A stretch of 64,000 bases of DNA from Saccharibacillus sp. O23 (GTDB taxonomy: Bacteria > Bacillota > Bacilli > Paenibacillales > Paenibacillaceae), in NCBI RefSeq assembly GCF_002205895.1, contig NZ_NJDE01000006.1, positions 62,001 through 126,000 on the forward strand, given 5' to 3'. Each line of letters opens with the position of its first letter. Within the stretch, counting starts at the first letter, position 1. This document shows, in pieces, positions 43,778-53,500 of this stretch. A program made the translations under genes and the position numbers. The notes under the pieces were generated by a model. The model searched no databases, was not told where the DNA came from, and saw nothing but the letters and a program-made list of their open reading frames with translations.

Positions 43778-45124
43778 GTGAAAAAGAAAAGCTTTCTGAG
43801 CCTGATGCTTGTACTCATGATCTCGATTCTCGCCGCTTGCGGCGGAGGGGGCGGCATGCCGAACCCGAACGCGACGACGGGAACCGACACCAAGACCGAC
43901 ACGGCGACCGATACCAAAACGGAACCGGCGACCGGAACCGACGCGGCTTCTTCCAACGTCACGCTGAAAATGTTCCAATTCAAAGTCGAAATCGCGGACG
44001 CGATGGAGAAACTGTTGGCCGAATACAAAAAAGAAACCGGCGTCAACATCACGATCGAAACGGTCGGCGGCGGCGCGGACTACGGCGCGGCGCTGAAAGC
44101 CAAATTCGCTTCGGGCGACGAGCCGGACATCTTCAACAACGGCGGCTATAACGAAGCTCAGCTCTGGAAAGACCGCATGGAAGATCTGTCGGATCAGCCG
44201 TGGGTGGCCGATCTGAGCGACAACGTCAAAGATCCGATGACGATGGACGGCAAACTGTACGGCCTGCCGATGAACATCGAAGGTTACGGCTTCCTGTACA
44301 ACAAAGCGCTGTTCGAGAAAGCCGGCATCACGGAGCTGCCGACGACGCTTACGGAACTGCGCGCCGCGGCTCAGAAACTCAAAGACGCCGGCATCACGCC
44401 GTTCGAGAACGGCTACCAAGAATGGTGGGTCATCGGGCAGCACTTGGTGAACGACGCTTACGCCAAACAGGACGATCCGGATAAATTCATCGCGGATTGG
44501 AGAGAAGGCAAGACTTCGGTCACGGACAACAAGATCTTCAACGAATGGATCAATCTCGTCGACCTGACGATGGAATTCAGCAACGACCGTCCGCTGACGA
44601 CCGACTACAATACGCAGATGACGGAATTCGCTTCCGGCATGGCGGCCATGACGCAGCAGGGCAACTGGACGCAGGTTCAGATCGACGGAATCGATCCCGA
44701 ACTGCAAGTCGGCGTACTGCCGATGCCGATCAACGACGACGAGAAGCTGAACGACAACATCTTCGTCGGCGTGCCGAACAACTGGGTCGTCAACAAGAAC
44801 TCGCCGAACAAAGAAGAAGCGAAGAAATTCCTCAACTGGATGGTCACTTCCGAGACGGGCAAGAAGTACACCGTCGACGAATTCAAATTCATCCCGGCGC
44901 TCAAATCGATCACGTACGAACCAGAACAGCTTGGTACGATCGCGGCCAGCATCCAAGAGTACGTCCAAGCCGACAAAACGCTGGGCTGGCAGTGGCCTAA
45001 GCTGCCGGACGGCACGAACCAAGAGTTCGGCGCTCTGATGCAAGCTTATGTAGCGAAGAAGATCACGAAGGAAGAACTGTTCAAACAAATGGACGAAACG
45101 GTGCTGAAATTGGCGAAGAAATAA
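43778..45124 (+). CDS. Sugar-binding lipoprotein of the ABC transporter
   Basis: A 448-residue extracellular solute-binding protein (family 1). Its lipobox LAAC makes Cys21 the lipid-anchored residue. A Gly- and Thr/Asp-rich linker (to about residue 60) precedes the two-lobed domain with EYKKETGVNITIETVGGG, GKLYGLPMNIEGYGFLYNKALF and FASGMAAMTQQGNW. ATG 43778 follows AAAGGAGGCTGTACACG. It is the substrate receptor for the two permeases upstream. The sugar cannot be named from sequence. Confidence 0.92.
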   Translation: MKKKSFLSLMLVLMISILAACGGGGGMPNPNATTGTDTKTDTATDTKTEPATGTDAASSNVTLKMFQFKVEIADAMEKLLAEYKKETGVNITIETVGGGADYGAALKAKFASGDEPDIFNNGGYNEAQLWKDRMEDLSDQPWVADLSDNVKDPMTMDGKLYGLPMNIEGYGFLYNKALFEKAGITELPTTLTELRAAAQKLKDAGITPFENGYQEWWVIGQHLVNDAYAKQDDPDKFIADWREGKTSVTDNKIFNEWINLVDLTMEFSNDRPLTTDYNTQMTEFASGMAAMTQQGNWTQVQIDGIDPELQVGVLPMPINDDEKLNDNIFVGVPNNWVVNKNSPNKEEAKKFLNWMVTSETGKKYTVDEFKFIPALKSITYEPEQLGTIAASIQEYVQADKTLGWQWPKLPDGTNQEFGALMQAYVAKKITKEELFKQMDETVLKLAKK

Positions 45125-45163
45125 GCGTTCGAGCACCAGAGGTTAGCGAATAAGGGCACACGG

Positions 45164-45210
45164 GAAAAGCCGTTCTTTCGAGCAGAGATGCTTGAAAGGA
45201 CGGCTTTTCG
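45164..45210 (+). terminator. Terminator of the ABC operon
   Basis: GAAAAGCCGTTCTTTCGAGCA pairs imperfectly with TGCTTGAAAGGACGGCTTTTC. Confidence 0.75.
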
Positions 45211-45318
45211 ATTTGCGGCGGCGACACTCGAACGGTAAACTAGGGACAAACGCCCACTGCTGCCGGTAAGAAAAAGAATCGTTTTTTCTGCCGAAATCCC
45301 GAGTAATCGAGGTGTCTG

Positions 45319-45732
45319 ATGCGTTCCATTTTTTTAATCCTTATCGCTGCCGTACTGCTGGTTTCCTGCGACGGCCGTTCGGCGGAGGTCGAACAAGAAC
45401 TGACTTATCATGACGTTCAGGAATTGGGAGGAATCCCGGTCCCTGACGAAGCGAAGCAAACGGCGCTGGACCCTGCGGCACAATCAGGATACTACGAAGT
45501 CTCCCGACCTTTCGAAACGTTTTATGCGGATTATCACGATAAGCTGAAACAAGAAGGTTGGAAAGTAAGCGAAGTCGAAAGCCATAAAGTCGTCGCCGCG
45601 GAGAAAAACGACACGAAACTTCTGGTGATCGTGACGCGGCTTAAAGGTTCGGACGAAGCCTCTAATCTGGTTTTCCGAGCGTATCCGAAAAGTCTGGATC
45701 AGCCCAAGTCTTCGGAAAACGAAGGAAGTTGA
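45319..45732 (+). CDS. Small lipoprotein of unknown function
   Basis: A 137-residue lipoprotein with lipobox LVSC (Cys17) followed by DGRSAEVEQELTYHDVQELGG. The mature domain (ETFYADYHDKLKQEGWKVSEVESHKVVAAEKNDTKLLVIVTRL) looks like a small alpha/beta domain of the kind that pairs a displaced helix with a strand reading out residue-level charge. No family was recognised. ATG 45319 has a weak GAGGTG site. It is convergent with another lipoprotein gene, with a shared terminator between them. Confidence 0.7.
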   Translation: MRSIFLILIAAVLLVSCDGRSAEVEQELTYHDVQELGGIPVPDEAKQTALDPAAQSGYYEVSRPFETFYADYHDKLKQEGWKVSEVESHKVVAAEKNDTKLLVIVTRLKGSDEASNLVFRAYPKSLDQPKSSENEGS

Positions 45733-45734
45733 AA

Positions 45735-45780
45735 AAAAGCGGATTTCATGGGCGAGAGAGCCTGCGAAATCCGCTTTTAC
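45735..45780. terminator. Bidirectional terminator between two lipoprotein genes
   Basis: AAAGCGGATTTC faces GAAATCCGCTTT, with A- and T-rich flanks. Confidence 0.8.
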
Positions 45781-45819
45781 ATATCCGTATACAGGGAAGA
45801 AGGAGAGTCGACTGCCGGA

Positions 45820-46335
45820 TCAGCGCGGAATCTTCTCGGCTTTCAACGCCAGCGTCTCGTCGGTTCCCGGCTCGTTTTCGTATCCTGCGGCGCTGAAGCC
45901 CGCATACAGCGTGATCTCTCCGTCGTCTTCGAACAACTGTTTGATCTGCGCCTGCGAAGATTTCAGCGAGATCGGTTCGGTCAGCCATTCGTCTTTTTTC
46001 AATTCCTTAGAGATCGCGACCGTATTGACCGCTATCGGATCTCCGACCGGTTTGCCGTCCAATCTCATGCCGCCGATAAACAGCGGGCTGCCGTGTTCGA
46101 TCGTGATCTCGGGTTGATCGCCGATATAGCGCAGACCGGCTTCCAGCGAGATCGCGTTATCGCCTTCTGCGATACGATCGACGGTCAGTCGAAGTTCGAA
46201 TTCGTTATCCGCGACGCGTTTGACGGCGACGGCTTGATCCGGGTCTTCGGTCACCGAGTCCGGCTTGTCGTCGGCGGAGCAGGCGGACAGCAGCAGGGAT
46301 AACAGGGCGAGCAGCGGGAAAACGCGAAGTTTCAT
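45820..46335 (-). CDS. Lipoprotein of unknown function
   Basis: A 171-residue lipoprotein with lipobox LSAC (Cys19). The mature part is a predicted beta-sandwich (NEFELRLTVDRIAEGDNAISLEAGLRYIGDQPEITIEHGSP), typical of small surface lipoproteins that shield or bind ligands. No family was recognised. ATG 46335 has AAAGGGGCTT upstream. It is convergent with the 137-residue lipoprotein gene. Confidence 0.72.
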   Translation of the reverse strand: MKLRVFPLLALLSLLLSACSADDKPDSVTEDPDQAVAVKRVADNEFELRLTVDRIAEGDNAISLEAGLRYIGDQPEITIEHGSPLFIGGMRLDGKPVGDPIAVNTVAISKELKKDEWLTEPISLKSSQAQIKQLFEDDGEITLYAGFSAAGYENEPGTDETLALKAEKIPR

Positions 46336-46407
46336 CGAACGGTAAGCCCCTTTCTCCGTAGCGTTTAACCTATAGACGACGCAGAGTGGCGAAAGGTTCT
46401 AGCAGAC

Positions 46408-47295
46408 TTAGAATTCGGCGAAATAATCGGTCAACCAACGAATCAGTTCCCGCTGCGCGCCGGTGAGAAACCGGTCGGCATAATAGGTCAGTTCCATATG
46501 CCGGACCGGTTCCGTTCCCGAGAGCGGGAGCGCCGCGATATCCGGATATTCGGCGGCATTTCGCGCGATCAGGCCGGCGGGCTGGATCGTCGCGCCGATA
46601 CCGGCGGAAACGAGCTGAAGCAGAGAAGCGGCGGAAGCCGTCTCCATCGCCGTCGACAGTTCGAAGCCCAGCTTGCGGCAGGTATCGTCGACCAGATCGC
46701 GGCCCGTGTACCCTTTGGGGTACATGACCAGCGGGTAATCTTTCAGATCTTCGAGCGAAATGCGCGTTCTTGCGGCCAGCTCGCTGTCGGAACGGACGAA
46801 CAGGCGATAAGGTTCCGAGCCGAGCGGAATCCGCACGAGCCGTTCGTCGGCCGAGCCTCGAAGTCCGATGCCCAGATCGACTTTGTGGCCCAGCACCTCG
46901 TCATGCGCGAAAATGGTCGAGATCACCTGCAATCGGGTATCGGGATATTTGGTCTTGAAACGAACGAACAGCGGCACCAGCCGAAAATCGAGATCCGAAG
47001 GCAGCACGGCCAAGCGGATCTCGCCGCTGCTGCCCGACCGGAGTTCGTTCGCGGCGGTTCGGATATCGGATTCCGCCTGAAGCATCCGCGTGCCGTAATG
47101 TTTGAGCATTTTGCCGGCTTCGGTCGCGACGACTTTCTTGCCGATCCGATCGAACAGAGGCACGCCGAGTTCGCCTTCGAGCGCCCGGATCTGCTGGCTG
47201 AGCGTAGGTTGGGAAATGCCTAATTCTTCTGCCGCTCGGGTAAAATGCAGGTGCTCGTAGACCGCCATGAAGTATTGAATATTCCGGGTATCCAT
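46408..47295 (-). CDS. LysR family transcriptional regulator
   Basis: A 295-residue regulator with N-terminal winged helix (LHFTRAAEELGISQPTLSQQIRALEGELG) and a substrate-binding-like effector domain. It is divergent from the CynX-like transporter gene, which LysR proteins usually activate. ATG 47295 follows AGAGGCGAAGCGAACCT. The intergenic region contains AT-rich inverted sequences of LysR type. The effector is not known. Confidence 0.9.
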   Translation of the reverse strand: MDTRNIQYFMAVYEHLHFTRAAEELGISQPTLSQQIRALEGELGVPLFDRIGKKVVATEAGKMLKHYGTRMLQAESDIRTAANELRSGSSGEIRLAVLPSDLDFRLVPLFVRFKTKYPDTRLQVISTIFAHDEVLGHKVDLGIGLRGSADERLVRIPLGSEPYRLFVRSDSELAARTRISLEDLKDYPLVMYPKGYTGRDLVDDTCRKLGFELSTAMETASAASLLQLVSAGIGATIQPAGLIARNAAEYPDIAALPLSGTEPVRHMELTYYADRFLTGAQRELIRWLTDYFAEF

Positions 47296-47326
47296 AGGTT
47301 CGCTTCGCCTCTATCATTGGTTTTTA

Positions 47327-47381
47327 CTATCATAATAATAAGAATAATAGAATTGATCAATGATTAGCCTTTGCTTATACT
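47327..47381 (+). promoter_or_regulatory. LysR binding region and cynX-like promoter
   Basis: 47327-47350 begins CTATCATAATAA and ends GAATAATAG, an AT-rich inverted sequence (CTAT...ATAG) with the LysR T-N11-A form. Next to it TTGATC (47353-47358) and TATACT (47376-47381) form a -35/-10 pair with a 17-bp spacer for the transporter gene. Confidence 0.55.
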
Positions 47382-47414
47382 GATCGCATCAGATTAAGCA
47401 TGGAGGCGAGAACG

Positions 47415-48572
47415 ATGAAAAAAGGATATGCGCTGCTGGCGATCGGCCTTGCGGCCTTAAATCTTAGACCGCTTATGACTTCGGTCGCTCCGCTGCTCGG
47501 CACGATTCAACGCGAGCTGGGCCTGAGCGGAGCGGCGGCGAGCTTGTTGACCACTCTGCCGGTGCTGTGCATGGGGCTGTTCGCGCCGCTGGCTGCAAGA
47601 ATCGGAGACCGGATCGGCATGGAGCGCACGATTCGACTCTCGCTGCTGCTGATCGCCGCGATGACGGCGCTTCGGGCGGCGGGAAGTTCCGCCGCGCTCC
47701 TGATCTTGACCGCGATCGTCGGCGGGATCGGAATCAGTCTGGCCGGACCGCTGCTGTCGGCTTTCGTCAAAAAGACGTTCCCGACCCGTCCGGCCGTCGT
47801 CAGCGTCTATTCGGCTTCGATGACGATCGGAGCCGCGCTGGCTTCGTCGTTGTCCGTGCCGGTATACGCGCGCAGCGGCGGCAGTCTAGAGGTCGCCTTG
47901 TCCGTCTGGGCCGTATTGGGCGTCGCGGCCGCGGCGCTCTGGTCCGGATTCGCGCGGCAGAGCGGCAAGGCGGAGGCGAAAGCGCGTTCCGTGCTGCCGC
48001 TCCGCAATCCTCAAGCCGTTAAGCTCACGCTGTTTTTCGGTCTGATGGCCGGCTTGTTCTATTCGTTCACCGCATGGATCGCGCCGATCGCGATCGAATT
48101 CGGCTATGCTCCGGACCGGGCCGCCGTTTTCCTGACCGTGTTTACCGTCATTCAGATTCCCGTTTCGCTGATCGCGCCGAATCTGTCGTCGCGGCTCGGC
48201 AGTCCCAGAGCGGTGCTGATCGCCTGCGGGCTGCTCGAGCTGACCGGCGTCGCCATGCTGCTGCTCGGACTGCCGATGCTGCTTGCCGTCATCGTGATCG
48301 GAATCGGGGCAGGCGGGTTGTTCCCGCTGGCTTTGATGCTGCCGATCGCGGAAGCCGGCACGCCGGAAGAAGCCGGCGGCTGGTCGGCGATGACTCAGGG
48401 CGGCGGCTACCTGATCGGCGCTTTCGGTCCGCTGACGATCGGCGCGCTGCGCGACGTCACGGGCGGCTTCGCGGGACCGCTGGCGTTCGTGCTAGTCGTG
48501 ATCGCTGCGATGATCGCACTCCAGTGGAACATGACGCGCCGAGTCGAGCCGGAAGCGGAGCAAGCGGCGTGA
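47415..48572 (+). CDS. CynX/NimT family MFS transporter
   Basis: A 385-residue, 12-helix major facilitator of the CynX/NimT group (cyanate/nitroimidazole-type transporters). ALNLRPLMTSVAPLLG at the start of the protein and AEAGTPEEAGGWSAMTQGGGYLIGAFGPL near the end are group hallmarks. ATG 47415 follows GGAGGCGAGAACG; the ATG at 47400 overlaps that site. It is divergent from LysR. The substrate is unknown; this group often exports small organic molecules. Confidence 0.87.
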   Translation: MKKGYALLAIGLAALNLRPLMTSVAPLLGTIQRELGLSGAAASLLTTLPVLCMGLFAPLAARIGDRIGMERTIRLSLLLIAAMTALRAAGSSAALLILTAIVGGIGISLAGPLLSAFVKKTFPTRPAVVSVYSASMTIGAALASSLSVPVYARSGGSLEVALSVWAVLGVAAAALWSGFARQSGKAEAKARSVLPLRNPQAVKLTLFFGLMAGLFYSFTAWIAPIAIEFGYAPDRAAVFLTVFTVIQIPVSLIAPNLSSRLGSPRAVLIACGLLELTGVAMLLLGLPMLLAVIVIGIGAGGLFPLALMLPIAEAGTPEEAGGWSAMTQGGGYLIGAFGPLTIGALRDVTGGFAGPLAFVLVVIAAMIALQWNMTRRVEPEAEQAA

Positions 48573-48670
48573 GCGGCTTCTTTTTCTATTGAAGAAGAGG
48601 AAACGAGTATATAAAGCAAACGCGGACAGTCCGGTGTCCGTTTTGCGAATCGTTCCGACGACACGTCGTG

Positions 48671-48730
48671 TTGACAATGCGCGGAGGATAAGATTAAGAT
48701 GGAACTCGTTAATAGTAATTATTACGATTA
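48671..48730 (+). promoter_or_regulatory. zagA promoter with Zur box
   Basis: TTGACA (48671-48676) and TAAGAT (48695-48700) form a -35/-10 pair with an 18-bp spacer. Immediately downstream AATAGTAATTATTACGATTA (48711-48730) closely resembles the B. subtilis Zur operator core TCGTAATNATTACGA. Its position over the transcription start suits zinc-dependent repression. Confidence 0.75.
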
Positions 48731-48776
48731 ATCTTCATGCGCGAAAAATTATCCGAAAGCGAGCGTGAACTCGATC

Positions 48777-50018
48777 ATGAACTCCTCCCTCCCGAATCTC
48801 GATCCGGCAAGAAGAAACAGCAACCCGGCCCCCCGTATCCCCGTCACCGTGCTCAGCGGCTACTTGGGCTCCGGCAAAACGACTCTGCTGAACCATGTGC
48901 TCAACAACCGCACCGGGCTAAAAGTGGCGGTCATCGTCAACGACATGAGCGAAGTCAATATCGACGCGGATCTGGTGCGCGAAGGCGGCGGGCTGTCGCG
49001 GATCGACGAGAAGCTGGTCGAGATGTCGAACGGCTGCATCTGCTGCACGCTGCGCGAAGATCTGCTGACGGAGGTCGAGCGTCTGGCGGAAGAAGGCCGA
49101 TACGACTATATCCTGATCGAATCGACGGGCATCGGCGAGCCGGTTCCGGTGGCGCAGACGTTCAGCTACGTGGACGAAGAGAACGGCATCGACCTGACGA
49201 AGCTGACGCGGCTCGATACGATGGTCACGGTAGTCAACGCGGCGGAGTTCTGGCGGGATTATCAATCGCGGGAGAAACTGCGGGACCGCGGTCAGGAGGT
49301 CGCCGACGAAGACGAACGCACCATCGTCGATCTGCTGATCGAACAGGTCGAGTTCTGCGACGTGCTGATTCTGAACAAATGCGATCTGGTCGAGCCGGAA
49401 GAACTGGACCGTCTGGAACAGGTGCTGCGCAGTCTCCAACCGACGGCCAAGTTCATCCGTTCCGTACAAGGACGGGTCGATCCGGCGGAGATCCTGAACA
49501 CCGGCCGTTTCGACTTCGAGCAGGCGAGCGCTTCGGCAGGCTGGATTCAAGAGCTGTCGAGAGACGAACATACGCCCGAGACGGAAGAGTACGGCATCCA
49601 TTCGTTCGTGTATAAAAGAAAAGTGCCGTTCCATCCGGAACGCTTCGGCCGCTGGTTGGCGCGCTGGCCGGAAACCGTCGTGCGTTCCAAAGGCCTCGTG
49701 TGGATGGCGTTCGACAACCGCAAAGCGTATTCGTTCAGTCAGGCAGGCAGCTCGAAAGAATTCACCAGCGCGGGATTATGGGTATCTGCGCTGACGCCGG
49801 AAGAGCGCGCGTTCTACTTCGGCGAAGGCGAATCGCCGGAAAATTCGCCGGACTGGGACGAAAAATGGGGCGACCGCGTGACGAAGCTGGTGTTGATCGG
49901 AATCGGCATGGACCGCGAAGAAATCGAACGGTCGCTGGATGCCGTGCTGCTCACGACGGAAGAGATGCGGCAGGATTGGAAGCAGTTCCCGAATCCGTTT
50001 AAACCGGTCGTCACGTAA
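48777..50018 (+). CDS. zagA: CobW/COG0523 family GTPase, zinc metallochaperone (ZagA/YciC-like)
   Basis: A 413-residue cytoplasmic GTPase. GYLGSGKTTLLNH is Walker A, the metal-binding GCICCTLRED is present, and NKCD gives guanine specificity. The C-terminal CobW_C domain holds GLVWMAFDNRKAYSFSQAG. Such proteins deliver zinc to client enzymes in zinc starvation. The Zur box upstream supports zinc control, as for B. subtilis zagA. The start is uncertain: ATG 48777 is used, but in-frame GTG 48765 is possible, and neither has a strong ribosome site. It is monocistronic. Confidence 0.88.
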   Translation: MNSSLPNLDPARRNSNPAPRIPVTVLSGYLGSGKTTLLNHVLNNRTGLKVAVIVNDMSEVNIDADLVREGGGLSRIDEKLVEMSNGCICCTLREDLLTEVERLAEEGRYDYILIESTGIGEPVPVAQTFSYVDEENGIDLTKLTRLDTMVTVVNAAEFWRDYQSREKLRDRGQEVADEDERTIVDLLIEQVEFCDVLILNKCDLVEPEELDRLEQVLRSLQPTAKFIRSVQGRVDPAEILNTGRFDFEQASASAGWIQELSRDEHTPETEEYGIHSFVYKRKVPFHPERFGRWLARWPETVVRSKGLVWMAFDNRKAYSFSQAGSSKEFTSAGLWVSALTPEERAFYFGEGESPENSPDWDEKWGDRVTKLVLIGIGMDREEIERSLDAVLLTTEEMRQDWKQFPNPFKPVVT

Positions 50019-50051
50019 AAAGAAAATAAATTCTAAAATGAAGGAAATCAA

Positions 50052-50105
50052 ATGACTACACCTAATAACGTATATGAAAGATTGCCTAGGGCGCATAAGT
50101 CTTAA
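50052..50105 (+). CDS. Possible 17-residue peptide gene
   Basis: ATG 50052, preceded by AAGGAAATCAA, opens a frame reading MTTPNNVYERLPRAHKS and stopping at TAA 50103-50105. The next small gene begins about 20 bp later with its own AAGAAGGG site. The peptide is basic at the end and has no signal sequence. It may be a leader peptide coupling translation, or chance. It lies in DNA clearly more AT-rich than its surroundings. Confidence 0.3.
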   Translation: MTTPNNVYERLPRAHKS

Positions 50106-50152
50106 AGAAAGAAGGGAATATCACGAAACGAAAAATTCGATCTTACTTTTTT

Positions 50153-50491
50153 GTGTTCGCGTTGATCGCAGCTTATTTCGTTGTTAGCACCCTTTTTATT
50201 TTTAAATCCTTTTTTGTCCAGTCTGCTTTGCGGCATATGGATGCGACAGAAAGAAGTGTTTTTGAAAATTATGCGGGGCAATTGGAAGTCGAGCGTGTTA
50301 CTCAAAAATCGGAACAAATAGCGAGTACGACAAGTTGGCAAAAGTTCAATGTATTTTTGACTCATTTGAACGGAGGACATGTTGTGGAGGTGAGTGTTCC
50401 GAATATCGATCCTCGATATGGAAACACAAATAAAACCATGTATTTCAATCCAAACACCTTTGTATTCATAGGATACGGATATCATCCATAA
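50153..50491 (+). CDS. Small membrane-anchored protein in an AT-rich patch; start codon unclear
   Basis: A protein of at least 112 residues. One N-terminal membrane helix (FALIAAYFVVSTLFIFKSF) is followed by a polar domain ending NTFVFIGYGYHP. GTG 50153 has no ribosome site. The frame stays open upstream and would give TKRKIRSYFFVFALIAAY from ACG 50123, which sits six bases after AAGAAGGG. A positively charged N-terminus before the helix makes the longer form more natural, so ACG is either a rare start or a mutated ATG. Codon use is AT-rich, unlike its neighbours, suggesting transfer. Function not recognised. Confidence 0.55.
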   Translation: MFALIAAYFVVSTLFIFKSFFVQSALRHMDATERSVFENYAGQLEVERVTQKSEQIASTTSWQKFNVFLTHLNGGHVVEVSVPNIDPRYGNTNKTMYFNPNTFVFIGYGYHP

Positions 50492-50494
50492 CGA

Positions 50495-50536
50495 AAAAAG
50501 GATTCCTCGTCTAGGCGACGGGAATCCTTTTTTTTG
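50495..50536. terminator. Bidirectional terminator
   Basis: AAAGGATTCCTCGTC faces GACGGGAATCCTTT, with A-run and T-run flanks; it also serves the alpha-mannosidase gene on the minus strand. Confidence 0.85.
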
Positions 50537-50564
50537 ATCGGATAAAGAGTAGTAGGAACGACTT

Positions 50565-53500
50565 TCACGCTTCACGCCCAGCTTGCCGAACGCGGAACGT
50601 CAGAATCTCGTACGGCTTGATCTCGAACATAAGCTTGCCGCCCTGCACGTCGCATTCGGCTTCGATGTTCTCCATCAAGTCGCAGGCATACGCTTCGACC
50701 GAAGACTCGGGCAGATTGAGAGCGGCGCGGGTTCGGCGGCCGTGAGCTTCGTAGACGCGGAAGATCCAGTCGTCGTTATCTTCGGCTTGCTTGATCACTT
50801 CGAGGATCACGTTCTCCCGATCGATCGACGCCAGCGACCACAGATCCGGCAGCGTTCCTGCCTGCGGCCCCAACTCGCGGGCCGTAAGCGGGCGGTTCAG
50901 ATCGTAAGCCGCTTGAATGACGCGTCCCTCGCGGAAATCGCCCGTATGCGGATAGAGCGAATAGGTGAACAGATGCGCCTCTTTGTCGGCATTCGGGTTC
51001 GGATAAGTCGCGCTCTTGATCAGCGACAGACGCATCACGGAGTCGTGGATATCGTAGCCGTATTTGCAATCGTTGAGCAGAGCGACGCCGTAGCCGTTTT
51101 CCGCCAGATCGGCCCATTTCTGACCGCAGACTTCGAACCTCGCTTGATCCCAACTCGTATTGCGATGGGTAGCGCGTTCCACGTTGCCGTACTGGATCTC
51201 GTAAACGGCTTTCTCGCTGCGAATATCGACGGGGAACGCGACCTTCAGCAGCAGATGCTCCTGCTTCCAATCGACGAAAGTCCGAAAATCGATGCGCCGC
51301 GTGTGCGCGTAGAAGACAATCCGCTGCTCGACGACGGAGTCCAAGAATCGTCTTTTGACCAGTAGTACGGAGCGGACCGGGCCGTTCTCGATCCATGCCG
51401 TCGATTCCAAGTCGTCGATCTCCCACATCTTCTGCTCGTAATAATCGTCGATATTCCACGCTTCGTATTCCGCCGGCCGATCTTCGAACACCTGCAGTAC
51501 GTTGCCGCGCTTGCCCGGTTGAAGCAGCTCGCGCTCTTCCGCTTTGTCCCAGACGGACGCGAACTCCGCGCGCTCGTTCAAGCGAACGGCATACCACGGC
51601 GTCTCGATCCGGCGCTGTTCCGGAGTCCACTCGGCTGCCGCTTTTCCGGCGACGCCCGTTTCGTCCGAATCCGCTTGGACGGAGGTCCGTCGTTCCAGAC
51701 GGAAAGTCTTATAGCCCGCCGCCGGCACGTCCTCCGCGAGAAAGATCAGACCGCCTTCCGGCGTAGTCTGGCTCGGCACCCGTCGATCTCCGTCGTAGAC
51801 CGCTGCTTCTTCCGCACATCCGGCCAGCTCGACCGTATCCGTCCGCGCAAACCCGGTGGAGTTGAACACGACGACGGATTGACCGTCCGACGCGATTCGG
51901 CTCGCGATGCCGCCCAGCGCCTCGTTTTTCAATTCGTCCGCGATCCGCAGCACTTCTTCGTACTGCTCCTGCGAATCGATATAGACCTGTTCGATCGCGC
52001 TTCCCGGCAGAATGTCATGGAACTGATTCAGCATGACGAGTTTCCAAGCGCGTTCCAGAGCTTCCGTCGGATAGAGCGCCTGCGCATCGGTCTGCCGGAG
52101 CATCGTCGCGAACAGTTCGGCGTCCGCCAACGCGAATTCGCTCAGGCGATTATCCCGTTTGCTGCGGGCCATCGACGTATACGTGCCGCGATGGTACTCC
52201 AGATACAGCTCCCCGGACCAACGCGGAACCGCGCGGTTCCCGTCCAGATTCCGCTCCAACTTTTCGAAAAATGCGCGTACGAAAGTCCGTTTGACCGCCG
52301 GCACGCCCGGAAGTCCTTGCTCCAGCCGCCGTCCGTGTTCCAGCATCTCTTCCGTCGGTCCGCCGCCGCCGTCTCCGAATCCGAAGCATTGCAGCACGTC
52401 CGTGTTGATGTTCTTGTTCTGATACCGCTGCCACGTTCCTTTGACCTGCGAAGCGTTGAATCGTCCGTTATACGTCGTCTCGAACCGGTGAGATCCGAAT
52501 TCGGGATGCTTAACGTAGTCTTTGGCCGTGATGAAATGGGTCAGCACTTCCGTGCCGTCGATCCCTCTCCAATACATCGTATCGCTCGGAATCTGGTTCG
52601 TGTCGTTCCAAGCGATCTTGGTGGTCATAAAATAGTCGATTCCGCTCTTGCGCATGATCTGCGGCATCGCGGCGCTGTAACCGAACACGTCCGGCAGCCA
52701 GAGCACGCGGTTCTCGACGCCGAATTCTTCGCGGAAAAAGCGTTTGCCGTACAGGATCTGACGGATCATGGACTCGCCGGAGATCAGATTGCAGTCGGCT
52801 TCGAGCCACATCGAACCTTCCGCTTCCCAGCGGCCTTCCGCGACCTTCTGCTTAATCTTTTCATATAAAGAAGGGAAGTCGGCTTTGAGGTAGGCATAGA
52901 GCTGCGGTTGGGAAGACATGAACGTGTACTCCGGGAATTTGTCCATTAAGTACAGCACGCTCGCGAAGCTGCGAATGACCTTCTCGCGCGTCTGGTCCAG
53001 CGTCCACAGCCAAGCCACGTCGATATGCGTATGCCCGATGCAGTGAACGGTCGGAATATGATCGGCGGCCGGGCGCGTCTCTCCGTAGAGATGCTCCTGC
53101 AAATACAGCCGGGCTTCCTGTACCGAAGCATAAAAAGCCGGGCTGTTCTCGACGCGCAGATCCAGCAGATTCACGGCCGCGTTCAACCGCTCGATCAGCT
53201 TCAGCCGCTCCAGATCGTCTTCGCGCAGCAGGTCTGCCGCATCCAGAGCCGCCTTCAGGTCGTAATACAGATCCGAGACGGCCTCATGCCGCTCGGCGAT
53301 ATAGACGTTCAAGAACACGTCGGCGGCGGAAGTGCTGCAATAGGCATACAGAGCCAATTCGAATTCTTCGCCCTGAGCGGCATCCGAAGTCAGATCGATC
53401 TCGGTATGGTTCACGTCCAGCCCGCAGACCAATTCGCCGTTCACGAAAGCCAGAAATTGCGGATTGTCGTAGTTCCAAATATCGGTGGCTCCGGTCTCGA

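Noticed and set aside
50102-50575. A 157-residue minus-strand frame in the AT-rich patch
   Set aside because: It crosses a bidirectional terminator and runs opposite the small membrane protein gene, and shows no ribosome site or domain.
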